64,000 nt of DNA from positions 14,298,501 to 14,362,500 of the forward strand of contig CM076960.1 of the NCBI GenBank assembly GCA_039566865.1, written 5' to 3'. The notes beneath the pieces were generated by a model, which saw nothing but the letters and a program-made list of their open reading frames with translations, had not been told where the DNA came from and ran no database searches. The DNA comes from Aurelia coerulea (Eukaryota; Cnidaria; Scyphozoa; Semaeostomeae; Ulmaridae). The position numbers were made by a program, and so were the translations under genes. Shown one piece after another: positions 34,063-46,149 of this stretch (position 1 is the first letter of the stretch; each line of letters begins with the position of its first letter).

Positions 34063-34150
34063 TACAGCTACCGTAGTTTTAACTACTGCAATTTCGATCA
34101 ATCTTTTCCGCTTAGGCCAAATTTGATTTTCAAACGGTCTGAAATTGCCG

Positions 34151-35239
34151 CAAAGGACCATGGGTGACAATGGCTCTTTAACGGGTTCATGTTAAGGATT
34201 TTCTTCCAGTGAAAAGAATTTTCGTAAAAGCGTCAGATTTTATGAAGTGATACTTAATAGACTATGATACAACCCTCACATGAGCTTGTTACGCCTGAAG
34301 CAAACGATCTCCACAAAAATGTCGTACGCCTTTGGCAAAAAGCCTGTTGTTTTTCAGAGAAAAACTTTTAAAAAATCCCCAAGAACCCTACTGTTTCAAC
34401 AAACCCAAAACGACTTTGCATGCTTTGCTTTTTGAAGTAGTGATAACAACCTCACCTGAGGCCAGGCTGTAGTCAGTTGACGCTGCTGTGGCGCATGGTT
34501 TTAAAACAAGTCGCGTTGTTATGAATTCTTAAAATGCACACCTGGTGACAGTCACAGCGATACAGATCTCGGCTTATCCTCCTTTTGTTTCATTGACAAT
34601 CAGGGGCGTTACATGAGATAAGCCTTTGTTAATCTCAATTCAAAATCTGTGATGCTTTTATGCGACATAAAAGGCCGGCTAACATGCTTAACGTTGGAGA
34701 AAATAGAGCGTATTTTCATTTCAGTGTAATTCGCATGTTGTCCAATAGCTATTCTTAGGCCGCCTTTGAAACGGTTTTGATACAGTTATATTCGATAATT
34801 TGTATTATGCTCTTTTCAATCATTTCAAAGGGCTTACATGAGCCAATTCGTTAATATACTTTGCCAAGTAAGATTAATGCGTTTGTTCAGTCATTTCATT
34901 TGTAATTGATGCTAGCCTTTTGTAAGAAAAACATTAGATAAAACAACTATGATTTCAGCCATCATCGGTTTTGTGGTCGTATTATTCGTAGGCAAACCTT
35001 AGCGAAGCTTTCCTATGTTAATCTTTGCAGCGATATGGATTTTGCTCAGATATCGCTACAAGATAGCGATTAAGTACGTAGTCCTGTAGTCTCCTACGAC
35101 TGCCGTTTGATTAGATCGATAACGAGGCTTGTCAGAGCGAGGTTATATCCTTTCGAACACATTTTACAATAGCCTAGGCCAGCGCATGGTCCTAAACATT
35201 CCTTGATTTTACAGAAAATGCCCGTGTCATAATAGTAAT
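34151..35239. other. Unassigned sequence with an AGAGTG-type fragment
   Basis: Near 34195-34385 the words cctttggcaaaaagcctgtt and aaaaatccccaagaaccct resemble the short AGAGTG elements. The remainder, including a cggccttt/aaaggccgg-like pair, is unrecognised. Confidence 0.35.
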
Positions 35240-35881
35240 CCACTGGGTAAGTCAATAAAAAGAATCCCCATTTGAAAGGTCACTGCTGCCTGGATATCAA
35301 GATGATGATATTGGCAAATATATAATGGTAGACATGTTCAAATCCATTTCAATAACTACCTGACTAAAATCGGCCACTCCGTTCTGAAATTGTAAGGGAT
35401 GTTCTCGATAGTGCCTCTTCAAGAAACCTGCAAAAAAATGCCCAAAATCACGAACGAATTTCCCTAACGTTTGTGCCTTACACGAGCCTTACAACAATGA
35501 ATCCTGCACGCTTTAGCGCGTGCTATCCTCTTGGGAGGATGAAAAAGTCTTCTCCCTGGCATCAATAACCTATTTAGGGGGATTTCATTCTCTCAAGAGG
35601 ACAAAATACATGAATACAAGTGAGTGTCATCATTTTTAGGAAGGAAAACCAAGGATAATTGCTCCTTGTTTTCACTCGTTTTTGCAGGCTTTTGGAAAGG
35701 GTTTTCTGCAGAAAACCTCCCATATCCACGGGAAAGAATAGCCGACTAAAGCTGGGTAAATTACAGAACCTAATTAAACATATTGGCAATAAAACAAGAT
35801 AGTGTTGAATATTATTGCTTTCATATTCATGGAGAAGTAGCCTTCCAAACGAAGAAGATTCACTTTTTTACCCACCCGGTA
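35240..35881. mobile_element. TA-type TIR element, family G, near-complete
   Basis: Left cactgggtaagtcaataaaa and right cttttttacccacccggta are diverged inverted repeats. The interior matches 31248-31600. About 640 bp with no coding capacity. Confidence 0.65.
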
Positions 35882-36090
35882 GAATACGCTGTAATCTCGA
35901 ACAATATTGTAGATTTCTATTGTATTTCTATTGTAGATTTCTGAAATGCCCAGCATTAGAATTATAGCAAAGTAGCTCGAGCTTCTTTTAAGCTATCCCA
36001 TTGAACGAAATAGGTGCCCCCCAAAAAAGTTCAGGCGCTTGAAAAACGGTGGTGCCTAAAGCGCGGCCTAAAGTACAACCAAATACTATG

Positions 36091-36879
36091 TACAGGGTGT
36101 CCCAAAAAACATGTGCGCTGTTTGAGTGGCTTCTGCGGAGCAGCAATACATCCAATTTTTCAGTTTTTAAGATTCTTGACAGAAGATACTTCAAATTAAA
36201 GATTGACACCGAGTTTGAGTAAATCCGATCACTAGTTGTTGATTTATTGAGCAAAAAAGCCAAAATTATTGGCTGCCTCAAAACCAGAGGATTGATTATT
36301 TTCCTTTGCGTTAAAATCAACGAAATCGATTGAAAAAAACATACCTAGCCCTGTTTTCTGATGTTCATAAGTGAAACAAATAGTCATACATCGAATTTTG
36401 TAACAACCAAGAATATTGGACATAGCTAGGGTTGCTAGGAATGGAAATGTGCAACACAAGTGCTTCAGGCCATGTCATGCGTCCATCAGATATTTTGCTT
36501 CTCAAAAGTGATAAAGTCGTTTTAAACCAACAACATTGCGTTCAGCATGCTGCTTGGTCGATAATCTTGAAGAATGTGGTCATTAATTACTCCTAAATGC
36601 GTTTCCTGGCATAACTGTAAATTTTAAGTTCATTTAATGTTAAAATTCAAGTTATAAGGCTAAGTACGGAGATAAAATCCCCTGGTTTTGAAGCAACCAG
36701 GGATTGTGACTTTCTTTCTCAATAAATCAGCAACCACTAGTCAGATTTACACAAACTCGGTCCCAATCTCTAACTTGAAATCTCTTTTATTGAAAAATCT
36801 AAAAAACAGGAAGGTTAGATTTATGGCTCCTCCACAGTAGCCATTCAAAAGGCGCACATGTTTTTTGGGACACCCTGTA
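36091..36879. mobile_element. TA-type TIR element, family A, complete
   Basis: Left tacagggtgtcccaaaaaac + atgtgcgctgtttgagtggc; right gccattcaaaaggcgcacat + gttttttgggacaccctgta. 789 bp. A second left half is at 3151-3475. The right half partly mirrors the left (gatttacacaaactcggt against accgagtttgagtaaatc), so this too is a large foldback. The peptide TGCPKK read across the left end is an end-sequence artefact. Confidence 0.88.
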
Positions 36880-37277
36880 GAGTAAAATTGATTTTGGCCA
36901 TAGAACTAGGATTATTTTCCAAAATAATGCCAACTAGACATCATTCGAAAGAGCTTAACGAGCAGAACTTGATTCTTGCAAGCATTGTAAAATGTTGTTT
37001 ACTTAAGGGGGCTCTAGTCCCTAGGGAATTGCAGGAAGTTTTTTGCGTCGCAACTTTTTCAAACCTCCTATACATCGTTCGAAAGTTCAAGTCTTCGCAA
37101 ACAGTAATATGAAGTTAGAGTTTTCATAAAGTGACTGGTTTTACCGTCGCCTGTCATCGAATGCGCTGTGGTCAGTTTTTGCTACTATACTTTCTCAATA
37201 AAAATTGATAGAAAAAACCTCGACCAGGGGCTATTTTGGAGCTCACTTTTTCATAAGGACCGACTGCCGTATTCTGC
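36880..37277. other. Unassigned sequence
   Basis: No homology seen; an 84-codon plus-strand ORF starts inside the neighbouring element and is probably fortuitous. Confidence 0.35.
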
Positions 37278-37622
37278 TTGCAGATTCTAAATCAGAAGGC
37301 ATCACAGTTTCTAGGATGCAAAATTTGTTTTGCAAGAAAGATAAACAATACTGTAAATTGGAACAGCATGCCTGATTTAATAAAGAGTGCTTCATCAGCT
37401 GCTATATTTAAGAGAAACTTAAAAAATTGGAGTGGAGACAAATGCCAGTGTAAAATTTGTAGATAATGATTTTTAGTAAGTTGCATTACATTGTATTATA
37501 GGTTTATTTTTCTTGTAAATAGTTGGTATAAATTAGTTCACATTATTGTAACAATGTAGTGTAGAACTAGAGCTGATGATGAACCAACTTTAAATAAATT
37601 GCTAAATAAATAAATAAATAAA
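37278..37622 (+). mobile_element. 5'-truncated LINE 3' end with (TAAA)n tail
   Basis: An ORF of 62 codons (37278-37466) ends IFKRNLKNWSGDKCQCKICR, the FK..LK..W...C.C..CR pattern of non-LTR retrotransposon ORF2 C-termini. A 3' UTR follows and ends aaataaataaataaataaa. It is a different family from 30117-30543 (different tail repeat and C-terminus). Confidence 0.72.
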
Positions 37623-37904
37623 AAACTTCAAACAATTCCCAAGTGACTGAGCTCTCTTAAAGAGAATCAACGGATACAAGGGCAGCCGATTTAAAAATAA
37701 CTCGCTAAGATATACCACAGTTACTTAAATTGCAATTGTGGAATATCACATGAGTTCTCAGGAAATGATAAATGGAAATTAAAACGGAAAGTGAAGAAAA
37801 ATATCAAAAAATGCACGATGGGTGACCTCTAGCAAACAAAATATAATATAATCTTACATTTTTTCAAATTCTATCAAATCTATCGTTGATTTATTAGCTG
37901 TGCT

Positions 37905-38137
37905 TCAAGAATTCAGTTAGGCTAAAAAGCCAAAACTCTGGTTTTGAGGTAGAGGCAAATTTGAGAACTGTCAACGTTAATATTTCTGCTCTCGAAGCAA
38001 CATCACCAACAAACGAGGTATCTATGTTCAAGTTATCTATCGAGGAACATTTGAAAGAGAGTAGCCATTTATCGTCAAATTTAAATTCACATCGCTGGAT
38101 CTATCCAAATCTGTATGTTTTTTAGGGACACCCGGTG
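37905..38137. mobile_element. TA-type TIR element, family C, right half
   Basis: Collinear with 47310-47542: aaaagccaaa.ctctggttt, aacaaacgaggtatctatgt, caagttatctatcgaggaac, then tttagggacacccggtg. The left half is absent. Confidence 0.75.
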
Positions 38138-40555
38138 AATAAAATGACTGTTCAGATATTGCAAAGCCTTCCTAAAGAATCAAGGCAGATTAAACCCATG
38201 TAACGGAAGAGGTAGCAGTTGGCCTTCGTTATTTTCTCAGCTTTCTAAACGGGCAAATTTAAAAGTATCCGCTGATGAATAAAATAACTGTTGAACTATT
38301 TGAAAGCTTTTCAATGAATCAAGGCAGATTAAACATATTTAGCGGAAGAGGTTGCAGCGTGGAATTTAGAGGACATCTATAATCCTAAGATCTCAGCACA
38401 ACGCATGCTATTTTCATTGAACGCATCTAAATTCGCTGGCGGGTTTAATCCGGCCTAAGTTAGACGCCATTTAAAGTTCTTTTGTATACGGTATACGGCT
38501 TACTTGGATTATCTGCCAGTATCAGCTGACCTCGTTACGGCTTTGAGGCCACTTCCATGGGATAAAGCCATGCATGCTTTGTTCTGCATGTGCACGATAC
38601 ACCTGAAATATAGATAAAAAAGCTAATCAAAATTCGGCGGAGCCTCCCCCCGGTGATTTTATCCCTATTTGGACCGAGGGACGCGCGTTTTTCGCCGACC
38701 CCCACCAAACATTCTCAAATATCTCCGCCGTTAGCACAGATATGACGCTGCAACTTATTGACTTTTGCTCAAGTCTAATTGGCTACAAAACTTTGAAAAT
38801 TTTATAGTCTTTTGTTGCATAAAAAAATATTTAAAAAACTTTTTCAAAAAAGGCCTGTTAACAGGCTAGTTGCTGCATCACGTGACCACCAAATGACCTA
38901 ATTTGGAGACAGGTCACAAAGAAATCACAAAAATATCGCTAACTTCGCACACCTAACTCAAATCGTAAAGTTATATACACCATTCAATTTGTGTTGAAGA
39001 GTACTTTCATTTGATATATAATGTGTTTATATTTGCTCGATGAGTTTGCTGATGAGTGTGCGAAGAAACGCGTTTTTGGTTATTCAACGTTGTTTTTTAT
39101 TGCAGTTACTGGTGACTCACTAACTTATTGCTTTCCTTTCAGGTTTTAAGATGAGCCCGTTTTCTTTTGCAGGATCCAACAGTTTTCTCCCTAGTTACAG
39201 GGTCATTTTGGTTGTTGTTCTTTTACAGGAGTTAACAGTCCTCTTTGTATAGATTACAGTGTTTCTGTTGCGTTTATGGGTTAAGTATGATGACTTCGTT
39301 ATTCAAGGCTATTTTCAGATTTTGGCTATTGAGGCTATTTCAAGGCTATTTATATTGAAATATAAATCCAATAAAATAGTCACTTTCAGAAATACAATTG
39401 AAATGATAAAAAAAATCTGTTGCTTGACAAAAAATATAGCGAAATCTGTCAACTGACCTTGAAATTCCAACACTATCATCTGTCTTGGGCCTAGACAGAG
39501 TTTACTGGAGATATTCTCACGTGCAGTTCACTTCACACCTCTCAAAATAGCAAAGCCATTACAGGTATGGCCATGATAATACCATGTCTTCTTCTGGACA
39601 AAATGAAGGATTGTCGTAGGCGCAGTCCAAATCAGGATCGCGCTTTATGACGCTTGCGCCTTACGCGCCCGCTCGAATAGGGAGTTTACGGACCAGGATG
39701 GCAACGCCAGCCAGAACGTGATCTTGTGCAAAGTATTCCTTCCTATAAGCTAACTTTTGAAAACTATTCCAAAGGCCAAAACAAAGCCTTCTTCATTTAG
39801 ACGCACGAGAACCATCATTTTTCCTCGAAAATTAACATTCAAAATGAGTGAGTATTACTTCGGTTGCCTAAATGTGAAGTACAGAACGAAAGAGGTTGGA
39901 TTTCCAAGCTGTGCAGTTAGATCATAACGACTTCATAGTCTCTCGAGGGAAGCAAATTCGCATGAAAAACAAGAAATCTATTCAAGCTGATGTACCAAAA
40001 AAGCAACAATGCGTTGCCCTTGCAGATGGGGTCGTGGCTTCGTAAACTCCCAAATGTCTGTTTGGGCTACGGGCAAAAACGCTTCGTGCGGACAATTTCG
40101 TTTGAAAAGAGCAGAAGACGGATCAAATAATCCCCCCCCCCCCTCCATACAAATTAGTATATTACGCAGTTACTTCAGGTTACCTTTTTTTGTTAGACCT
40201 TTATGCCTAAATAATGTAACCAAGTAAAATACAAGTTTGTCAAATGCGACTATTTCAATTGCGACACATTTTCTTATGCAAAGGGGCTTTTAAATGCAAC
40301 GACAAAAGAATTTTGACCATTCCTTGCTAGATTTGCCTTCGTTTTCATATAAAAACAATCGGCAGAAAGTATCAAATCTTTCGTAGCTCAAAGCTCCAAA
40401 AGTTCGCAAACTAAAATAGACAGCAATTGGCCAAACTTTCAACTTAATGTTGCTGGAAAATTTACAATTTTCAATTTTCAACCAAACTTCGTTTGTGCCT
40501 ACTATCGTCGATTTACAACTTCCCTCCGGGATACATCTAATGCGACAAAAATATC
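38138..40555. other. Unassigned sequence
   Basis: About 2.4 kb with no transposon end recognised. An imperfect duplication of about 140 bp occurs at 38136-38350 (aataaaatgactgttcag and aataaaataactgttgaa, each followed by aatcaaggcagattaaac). At 39844 ATGAGTGAGTATT places a strong GTGAGT donor just after an ATG below a GC-richer stretch (39640-39720), a possible 5' exon that cannot be confirmed. Confidence 0.4.
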
Positions 40556-41058
40556 TGCAGGGTGTCTCAAAAGCTTTCAAGTTTTAAACTCAAATAGCTC
40601 TCGATCTGCTTATCCTAGCAAAACAAATAAAAGATTTTCTACAAGTGCAGTAATGCAGTTACAAAATGAGCACCAGTTTGATGAAATTGAGGAGTGGAAG
40701 CAAAAACGGGGGGTTGTCAAATCTGAATCAACTTTTCAGCATTTGTAAGTAGCGTTTTGCAATATCAACATGTCTATTTTCCCATACCATAATGATCTGC
40801 CTCTATTTTTCAATTCAGCTCAACACCAATCAATGATATCTCTGCAAATAAAATATCTGAAGTGTACCAAACCCCATTTCTGTAAGCAGGACGGGAGTTC
40901 GTGTAGCAAAAATGGTAAGCATTCCAAGCTCGGGGTGGACTTTTGAATCCTTGAGAAATGAGCCAGATGCAGCACAACCTCTCAGGAACAGTTTTAACAT
41001 GCAAAACTTATACTTATAATCATTTTTCTCCAAAGTAAACAAGGAGAAGAATGATTTA

Positions 41059-41178
41059 TAGTCTGTCTCAAATTAGATGTCACCTTCAAATGTCCGCGAA
41101 TAACAACGATAGAAATGTTTTGCAAAGGAATTTTACGTTATCGCAAATCTCAGGTGATATCTAATTTGAGACGTACTG
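41059..41178. mobile_element. 120-bp MITE (gtctcaaattagat ends)
   Basis: Left tagtctgtctcaaattagat and right atctaatttgagacgtactg are inverted. The flanks (TA on the left, TG on the right) are compatible with a decayed TA duplication. Confidence 0.65.
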
Positions 41179-41325
41179 TGGTATAGATGTTGCAGGTCAA
41201 AACTGCTCCTGAGATGTCTTACTACATCTGGTTGATTTCTCGATGATTCTAAAGTGCAACTTGAGATTGAAACGCTTACCATTCTTGGGAAACTAACCAA
41301 TTGCTTACAGAAATGGGGATTGACA

Positions 41326-41836
41326 CACCTAGGGCCCAAATCTTTAAAAAGGGTCGGTGTGAAATTCTATTACAGTTTTCATTTAATTAAATGGCTTGGA
41401 AGGAACTTGGGGTTTTTACTGTAAATCTGCCGTGGAAATTTACTGATATCTTGATTAGGTTCAAAATGGCGGCATTTATTAAATTTGAGGCTATGATGTC
41501 ATCAAATTTTAAATCATAAACCAGAAACGCTACAGATTTCTTCTTGCCATCATGTTGTAGACCTTCATTTACTATGGTTTTCTTGTAAGTTATAGCATTT
41601 TTCCTCCATTGGTTTAGGATTTATGATGATGTTAATTTTTCCAAGATTTTCCATGAATTTTTCCAAAAATAATTAAATTGCCGCCATTTTGAAAGAAATC
41701 AAAATATCAACAAATGTCCATGGCAGACTTAAAGCAAAGTACCATAGGTTCCTTTCAAGCCATTCAATTCAAAGAAATTTTTCATAGAATTTTACACCCA
41801 CCTTTTTAAAGATTGGAAACATTTGAGCCCTATGCT
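41326..41836. mobile_element. Foldback MITE, family MU2, diverged copy
   Basis: Ends agggcccaaatctttaaaaa and tttttaaagattggaaacat...gccctatgct fit the family. The interior keeps aatggcttgga, the gatgtcatcaaatttt block and ttcaagccattcaattcaaa. Flanks show no 9-bp match. It carries aaaatggcggcat on one arm and its inverse on the other, replacing the usual central words. Confidence 0.7.
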
Positions 41837-42077
41837 GGCAGATCATCATGGTATTACCAATTACACATGTAGATAGAGTAAAACGCTGATCACAAATGCT
41901 GAAAAGTTTATTCAGATTGACAACCTTTCTGTTTCCGTTGCTCAACTTTTTCAAACTAGGCTCATTTAGTAACCGCATTACTACGCTTTAAAAAAATGTT
42001 TTCTTTGCTTAGCTAGGAAAAGTAGGCCGAGAGATATTTGCGTTTAAACTGGACAGGTTTTTATGAGACACCCTGTA

Positions 42078-42631
42078 CAAAATGTATTTGACCCTAACTT
42101 ACACAACTGAGATGAAGGGTGCGGCCTATACGCGGAAGTGACTTTTTGGGCGGTTTTCATGTCTCTTTTGTGCATCGCTGGATTCTGTCCAATGGAAGGA
42201 CCTTTTTGCTGGCAATTTGTCGAGCAGATGTTGCAAATTCAAAAGACTACCTTTTGCAAAGAATTTGCTTTATTCATTCATTCAGTACTTTATCTTAAAT
42301 GGGCTGGGAGGATCTTCTATAGCTATTTCTAGCTAATTTAGGCCTACTATGCATGCCACAACCAGGCAGGGGACCCCTAATTTAACGTCCCTTCCGAAGG
42401 ACGGCGAAGTAAGTTGCTTGGTCAAGCATACGAAAGGTCACCCATCCGGATTTTGACCTCACACGACTGAGCTTAACTTCAGTTACCAAACGGAAATTGA
42501 ATAAGTAGCTCGGCCACTCACCCCAGCTGTGAGTGGCCAAGCATAGTACGATCAGTCTAATGATTCTCAGCCACATATCGAGCTCCCTAACAAAATCATT
42601 CACGAAGAAGGGACGAGAAGTCTTTTTCTTA
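42078..42631. other. Unassigned sequence
   Basis: An imperfect inverted pair ctcggccactcaccccagc/gctgtgagtggccaag lies near 42511-42540. No gene recognised. Confidence 0.35.
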
Positions 42632-42876
42632 ATAGACCTTGTAGCTATTCTACAAAAGAGCCTGGATCGAGCGTTATTTTTATACGCGAGGCTCGATAGA
42701 GTGGTGTTAAGAGCTTCTATCACTATTGTGCAAATTCGAAAATTCTACAAAGTGCCCTTTGTAGAATTTTCGAATATGCAGAATATTGATGGAAGCTCTA
42801 ACGCCACTCTATCGAACCTCGTGTATAAAAATAACGCTCGATCCAGGCTCTTTTGTAAAATAGCTAAAAGGTCTAA
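42632..42876. mobile_element. Near-perfect 245-bp palindrome
   Basis: Left aatagaccttgtagctattc through gcaaattcgaaaattctaca pairs with its inverse, meeting at acaaagtgccctttgt (about 42749-42764). Arms are about 115 bp with about ten mismatches. ORFs on both strands are mirror images. No target duplication resolved. Confidence 0.78.
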
Positions 42877-43324
42877 TAGAATGTTCATGGAGAAAATTGT
42901 GTAAATAACGATCAATTCTTGCTAGTTTTTGACAACTAATAAAGATCCATCAATAGGAAGTTTGTTTCTGTTTCCAAACTGATACAAGGACCTTTGGGCT
43001 GTATGTTTGGGTGAATGTTTTTTCAAAAGTTAAGCCACTAACAAGTTCTCTCTGTCCGCAACAACATTTTATAAATATGATGAAAACAGTACATACAAAT
43101 CATTATCACAAATACAGATCACCCGCAAAGTTTAATTTCCACTAACCAGAACCTTCCCCACATGTCCGTTTGGAACCAAAATATTGTTATAAACGATTTT
43201 TAAGGAAGATAATTGAACTTTAAATTGAATAGTAGTATTCTGAGCAAGGTGCCTTGGAGCACACCAGCAGGTATCATCATTACTAACGGATGCTACTAGT
43301 AGTAGTAGTATGGTAGTAGTACTA
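42877..43324. other. Unassigned sequence ending in tag/tac repeats
   Basis: At 43291-43324 a ctactagtagtagtagtatg tract precedes the palindromic element, and a gtagtgctagtagtgc tract follows it, as if the element entered a simple repeat. Confidence 0.5.
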
Positions 43325-44212
43325 TACCGGGTGCGCCAAAATAAACTATGCACGTTTGGCAGGCCACAATAAATCGTAAACAGGACCGAGTTTGAAGATT
43401 TGTGACTTAATAGTTAGCAGAAAGCCTGAATTAGATTCTAAGATTTTTTGCAAATTTTTCTGCTTTCAGTTTTTAGAGCTACAAGCGAGTTTCTTAAAAT
43501 TTTCGTTTTCGAAAACACTGAAAACGATCAAAAAACATCGATCAAGCTTTCTAAAGAATCGATATGAATGGACCAAGAGAAAACTTTTTCGTGGTGATTT
43601 GGGATTTAGAAATCGACTAATTGTAAGCTGCTTTATGAGAGGTCGTACTATATTGGGAGAAATGTAATAATATTTTAAGGGTATAAAGGAATGTCTTTTC
43701 TTTTGTAATGTCATTGAATTTATGCTTTGGTGCAGGTTGTGTTCCTGTGTCAAAGGGGTTAAAAAGACAAGCGAGGCCAAGTCATGGGGCCAGCAAGCAT
43801 GGATTCTTGTTGCATTTTTGATTTTGTGACTGCTTTTGGGGCGGTACTTTATTGTAACTACAACAGAATTTCGCAACAGGCCAATCATTGAAATAACGCT
43901 CGTGCAGAAGTTTACAATAATTAATTTCCAAATCTCCAAATCACGCTGAAAATGTTTTCCCTTTGTCCATTCATGTTGATTCTTTAGAAAATTTGATCAA
44001 CGTTTTTTGATGGTTTTCAGTGTTTTCGAAAACGAAAATTTTAAGAAACTCGCTTGTAGCTCTAAAAAGTGAAAACGGAAAAATTTGCAAAAAATCCTAG
44101 AATCCAATTCAGGCTTTCTGCTATAGATTAAGTCATAAATCTTCAAAATCGGTCCAGTGTACGATTTATCGTGGCCTGCCAAAAATGCATAGTTTATTTT
44201 GGCGCACCCGGT
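43325..44212. mobile_element. TA-type TIR element, family E, palindromic
   Basis: Left taccgggtgcgccaaaataa + actatgcacgtttggcaggc; right gcctgccaaaaatgcatagt + ttattttggcgcacccggtg. The arms pair for more than 230 bp (43325-43565 against 43970-44212), giving the same peptide SRKPELDS on opposite strands. The central 400 bp do not pair. It sits inside a tag/gct simple repeat. Confidence 0.88.
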
Positions 44213-45013
44213 GGTAGTGCTAGTAGTGCTAGTAGTGCTAGCTTACAGTTTTCTAAAATCGTGAGTAGTGCTGACTTAAATATCATACATGCCCTAGCCA
44301 CATTCATTACGGATGCAAACAGTTTCAAACGAGCTTCCTCCTCTGCGGACAAATAACTGGATGTTCCAGCACCAAAAAGAAAAAGAAAATAGATATTTTC
44401 ATTATAGTTCTTTTTTATCTGTTTGTTTGTTTGTTTTTTCCCTTCGTTAGTTCGTTCAGTTTTTTGTTATGTCCTTTAAGCTGACATACCTTGTAACATA
44501 GGTTGTGCATTTTAGCTTTTTGATGATGATGATGATGATGAGTACTAGTAGCTAATATGCTATTTGTTGAAAAGGGTTCTACACTTCTGTTTCAACAGAT
44601 CGTTTCGTAGATAGCTTTCGGTTCGAGGCAAGAGGCTGCCGGACCTAAAGGAAGTAAGTAGATCGTGAACAAAAGAGCCGATAAAAGTTCGCTGACCGTT
44701 GAAAAAAGTTTGTGTATTGCTATTGGTAACACAAAAGAGAAAGGGTCCATAGGTTCATTGAACTGAGATGAGGATCGAAGGGGTTCTAGCTGGCGTGAAT
44801 TTCGCCAAGAATTTGAGCATTGAAAATCGAATTGCCTGGTTGGACCTTTCCTTTGATGCCACTTATATTTGATAAGACATTTGGGCATGAAGCTACAGGA
44901 AACAGGGCGGTGATTTTAATTACACAGCACTAGTAAAACACCATAGCAAACAACATAAAATCAATGTTAGTAACATCAAAGCTATCAACTATAGAATCGA
45001 AAATTGTGCTTAA
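44213..45013. other. Unassigned sequence with microsatellites
   Basis: (agtgct)n at 44216-44242 and (tga)7 at 44521-44541. A 98-codon minus-strand ORF (44592-44888) has no recognised motif. Confidence 0.4.
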
Positions 45014-45379
45014 AGGGGCTGTACAAGCTTTTGTAAACAGTCGGGAAGCACGGGACAACCCGCGCACGTGACTAAAGCTTGGGTTTTTTATGGCGGCCAG
45101 TTTCATCACAGCTTCTACGAAAGTTTCATTGCAGTGTTTTCTTGTCTTTGCCTATGAAATGTGATGGAACTTTTTGATATCTATTAAAACTTTCAAATAG
45201 TCGGCGTTAGAAAAATAGAGCAAATCCTCCACCAAAGCTTCGATCACCAAGATTGTCGCAGATACTTTGAATTACTATTCTCTTTGCAAAATCGCCATTA
45301 GCTGTGCTGTGTTTAGCCTAAACACATTCGCAGATTTGACACGCAGCGCCACGCAGAGAGGACGGGTTGTACAGCCCCT
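45014..45379. mobile_element. TTAA-flanked MITE T2, 366 bp
   Basis: TTAA (45010-45013)|aggggctgtacaa ... ttgtacagcccct|TTAA (45380-45383). Perfect 13-bp inverted ends. The first seven bases match the T1 element at 17120, but the interiors are unrelated. Confidence 0.85.
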
Positions 45380-45383
45380 TTAA

Positions 45384-46145
45384 GCTAGTGAATTGATTTT
45401 GTACTTCGATCCTTGCAAAGCCTCAAACAAATCAACAGTTCATGAGCCGCAAACGAGGCCACACGTAGCACAATTTCCGGTTCCTAAGGACCTCAGAATT
45501 TTGTTCTGAGTTTACTTCGACTTTGATCTTGGTCAATTTTCAGTGCAGTTATCGTTTCATTTTCTGCAAAGTTTTCCATATTTTGTTGAAAACCTTGCTT
45601 CATGCCGCTGAATTTTCCGCATCCTTACTCAAATTCTTCATCCCAAGGCTATTTCTAAAGTTCGTCTAACTCCATGTTACAAAATTCTCCCATAATGTGT
45701 CCAAAATTTTCCTGCTTTTCTGCTCTCAGGGCCCTCTTAAAACTCCAACAATTTCTGCCAATTTCTGCAATCTCTCCTGTTCAACGCAATTCAGCCTTTA
45801 AAATCCAATTTCCAATTACAGTTACAATTCCCAATTACTTCCAAGGAAAAAAACAATTATCAAGAATTGTAAGCATTCAAACAAAACAATGGCAACTGGA
45901 CGGGATCTAGCGATGGACCTTGCGATCACAGCTCTGCTGTTATACGCCAAACGTAATTACAATTTACAACGTATATCTTTTCTCTTCTCTCTTCAAAATT
46001 CGTCACAAATCTTGCACTTGACACTGTAGGATTTCTTCTCCCCCTTCTTCCGACCTTGCCAGTGGAACGTAAGTCCCTTGCTCAAAGACCCCAGGCTCAA
46101 TTAAAGTCAAGTCTTGTTTGGTCATTGCATGCCATCTTCTGCAAC
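45384..46145. other. Unassigned sequence; possible EDC3 3' UTR
   Basis: Downstream of the EDC3 stop on the minus strand, so part may be 3' UTR. No convincing polyadenylation signal close to the stop was found. Confidence 0.35.
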
Positions 46146-46149
46146 ATCA

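Larger units (their letters stand above)
31648..34150. mobile_element. Older inverted repeat hosting two later insertions
   Basis: The left arm (31648-31703) has gtctgaaaatcaaagttggc then ctaagcggaaaagatt. The right arm (34099-34150) has the inverse, aatcttttccgcttaggcca then aatttgattttcaaacgg. Between them are a 2.1-kb TTAA element and a 200-bp MITE. Without these the host would be about 200 bp. Confidence 0.65.
40556..42077. mobile_element. TA-type TIR element, family J, with two nested MITEs
   Basis: The left end (gcagggtgtctcaaaagctt, agttttaaactcaaatagct) and right end (tttgcgtttaaactggacag, ttatgagacaccctgta) are inverted repeats of about 70 bp with scattered mismatches. Nested elements at 41059-41178 and 41326-41836 account for about 630 of the 1522 bp. 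Confidence 0.75.

Noticed and set aside
36014..36199. ORF containing TGCPKK
   Set aside because: This peptide comes from reading through the tacagggtgtcccaaaaaa transposon end and recurs wherever that end occurs.
39843..39930. First coding exon (ATGA followed by GTGAGT)
   Set aside because: Only a start codon and a donor-like site are visible; no homology and no matching acceptor exon identified.
43466..43939. 157-codon minus-strand ORF, the longest in the window
   Set aside because: About half lies in the arm of the family E palindrome; no domain, and composition follows the repeat.
43392..44182. Two opposite-strand ORFs sharing SRKPELDS, looking like paralogous genes
   Set aside because: They are the two arms of one palindromic element.
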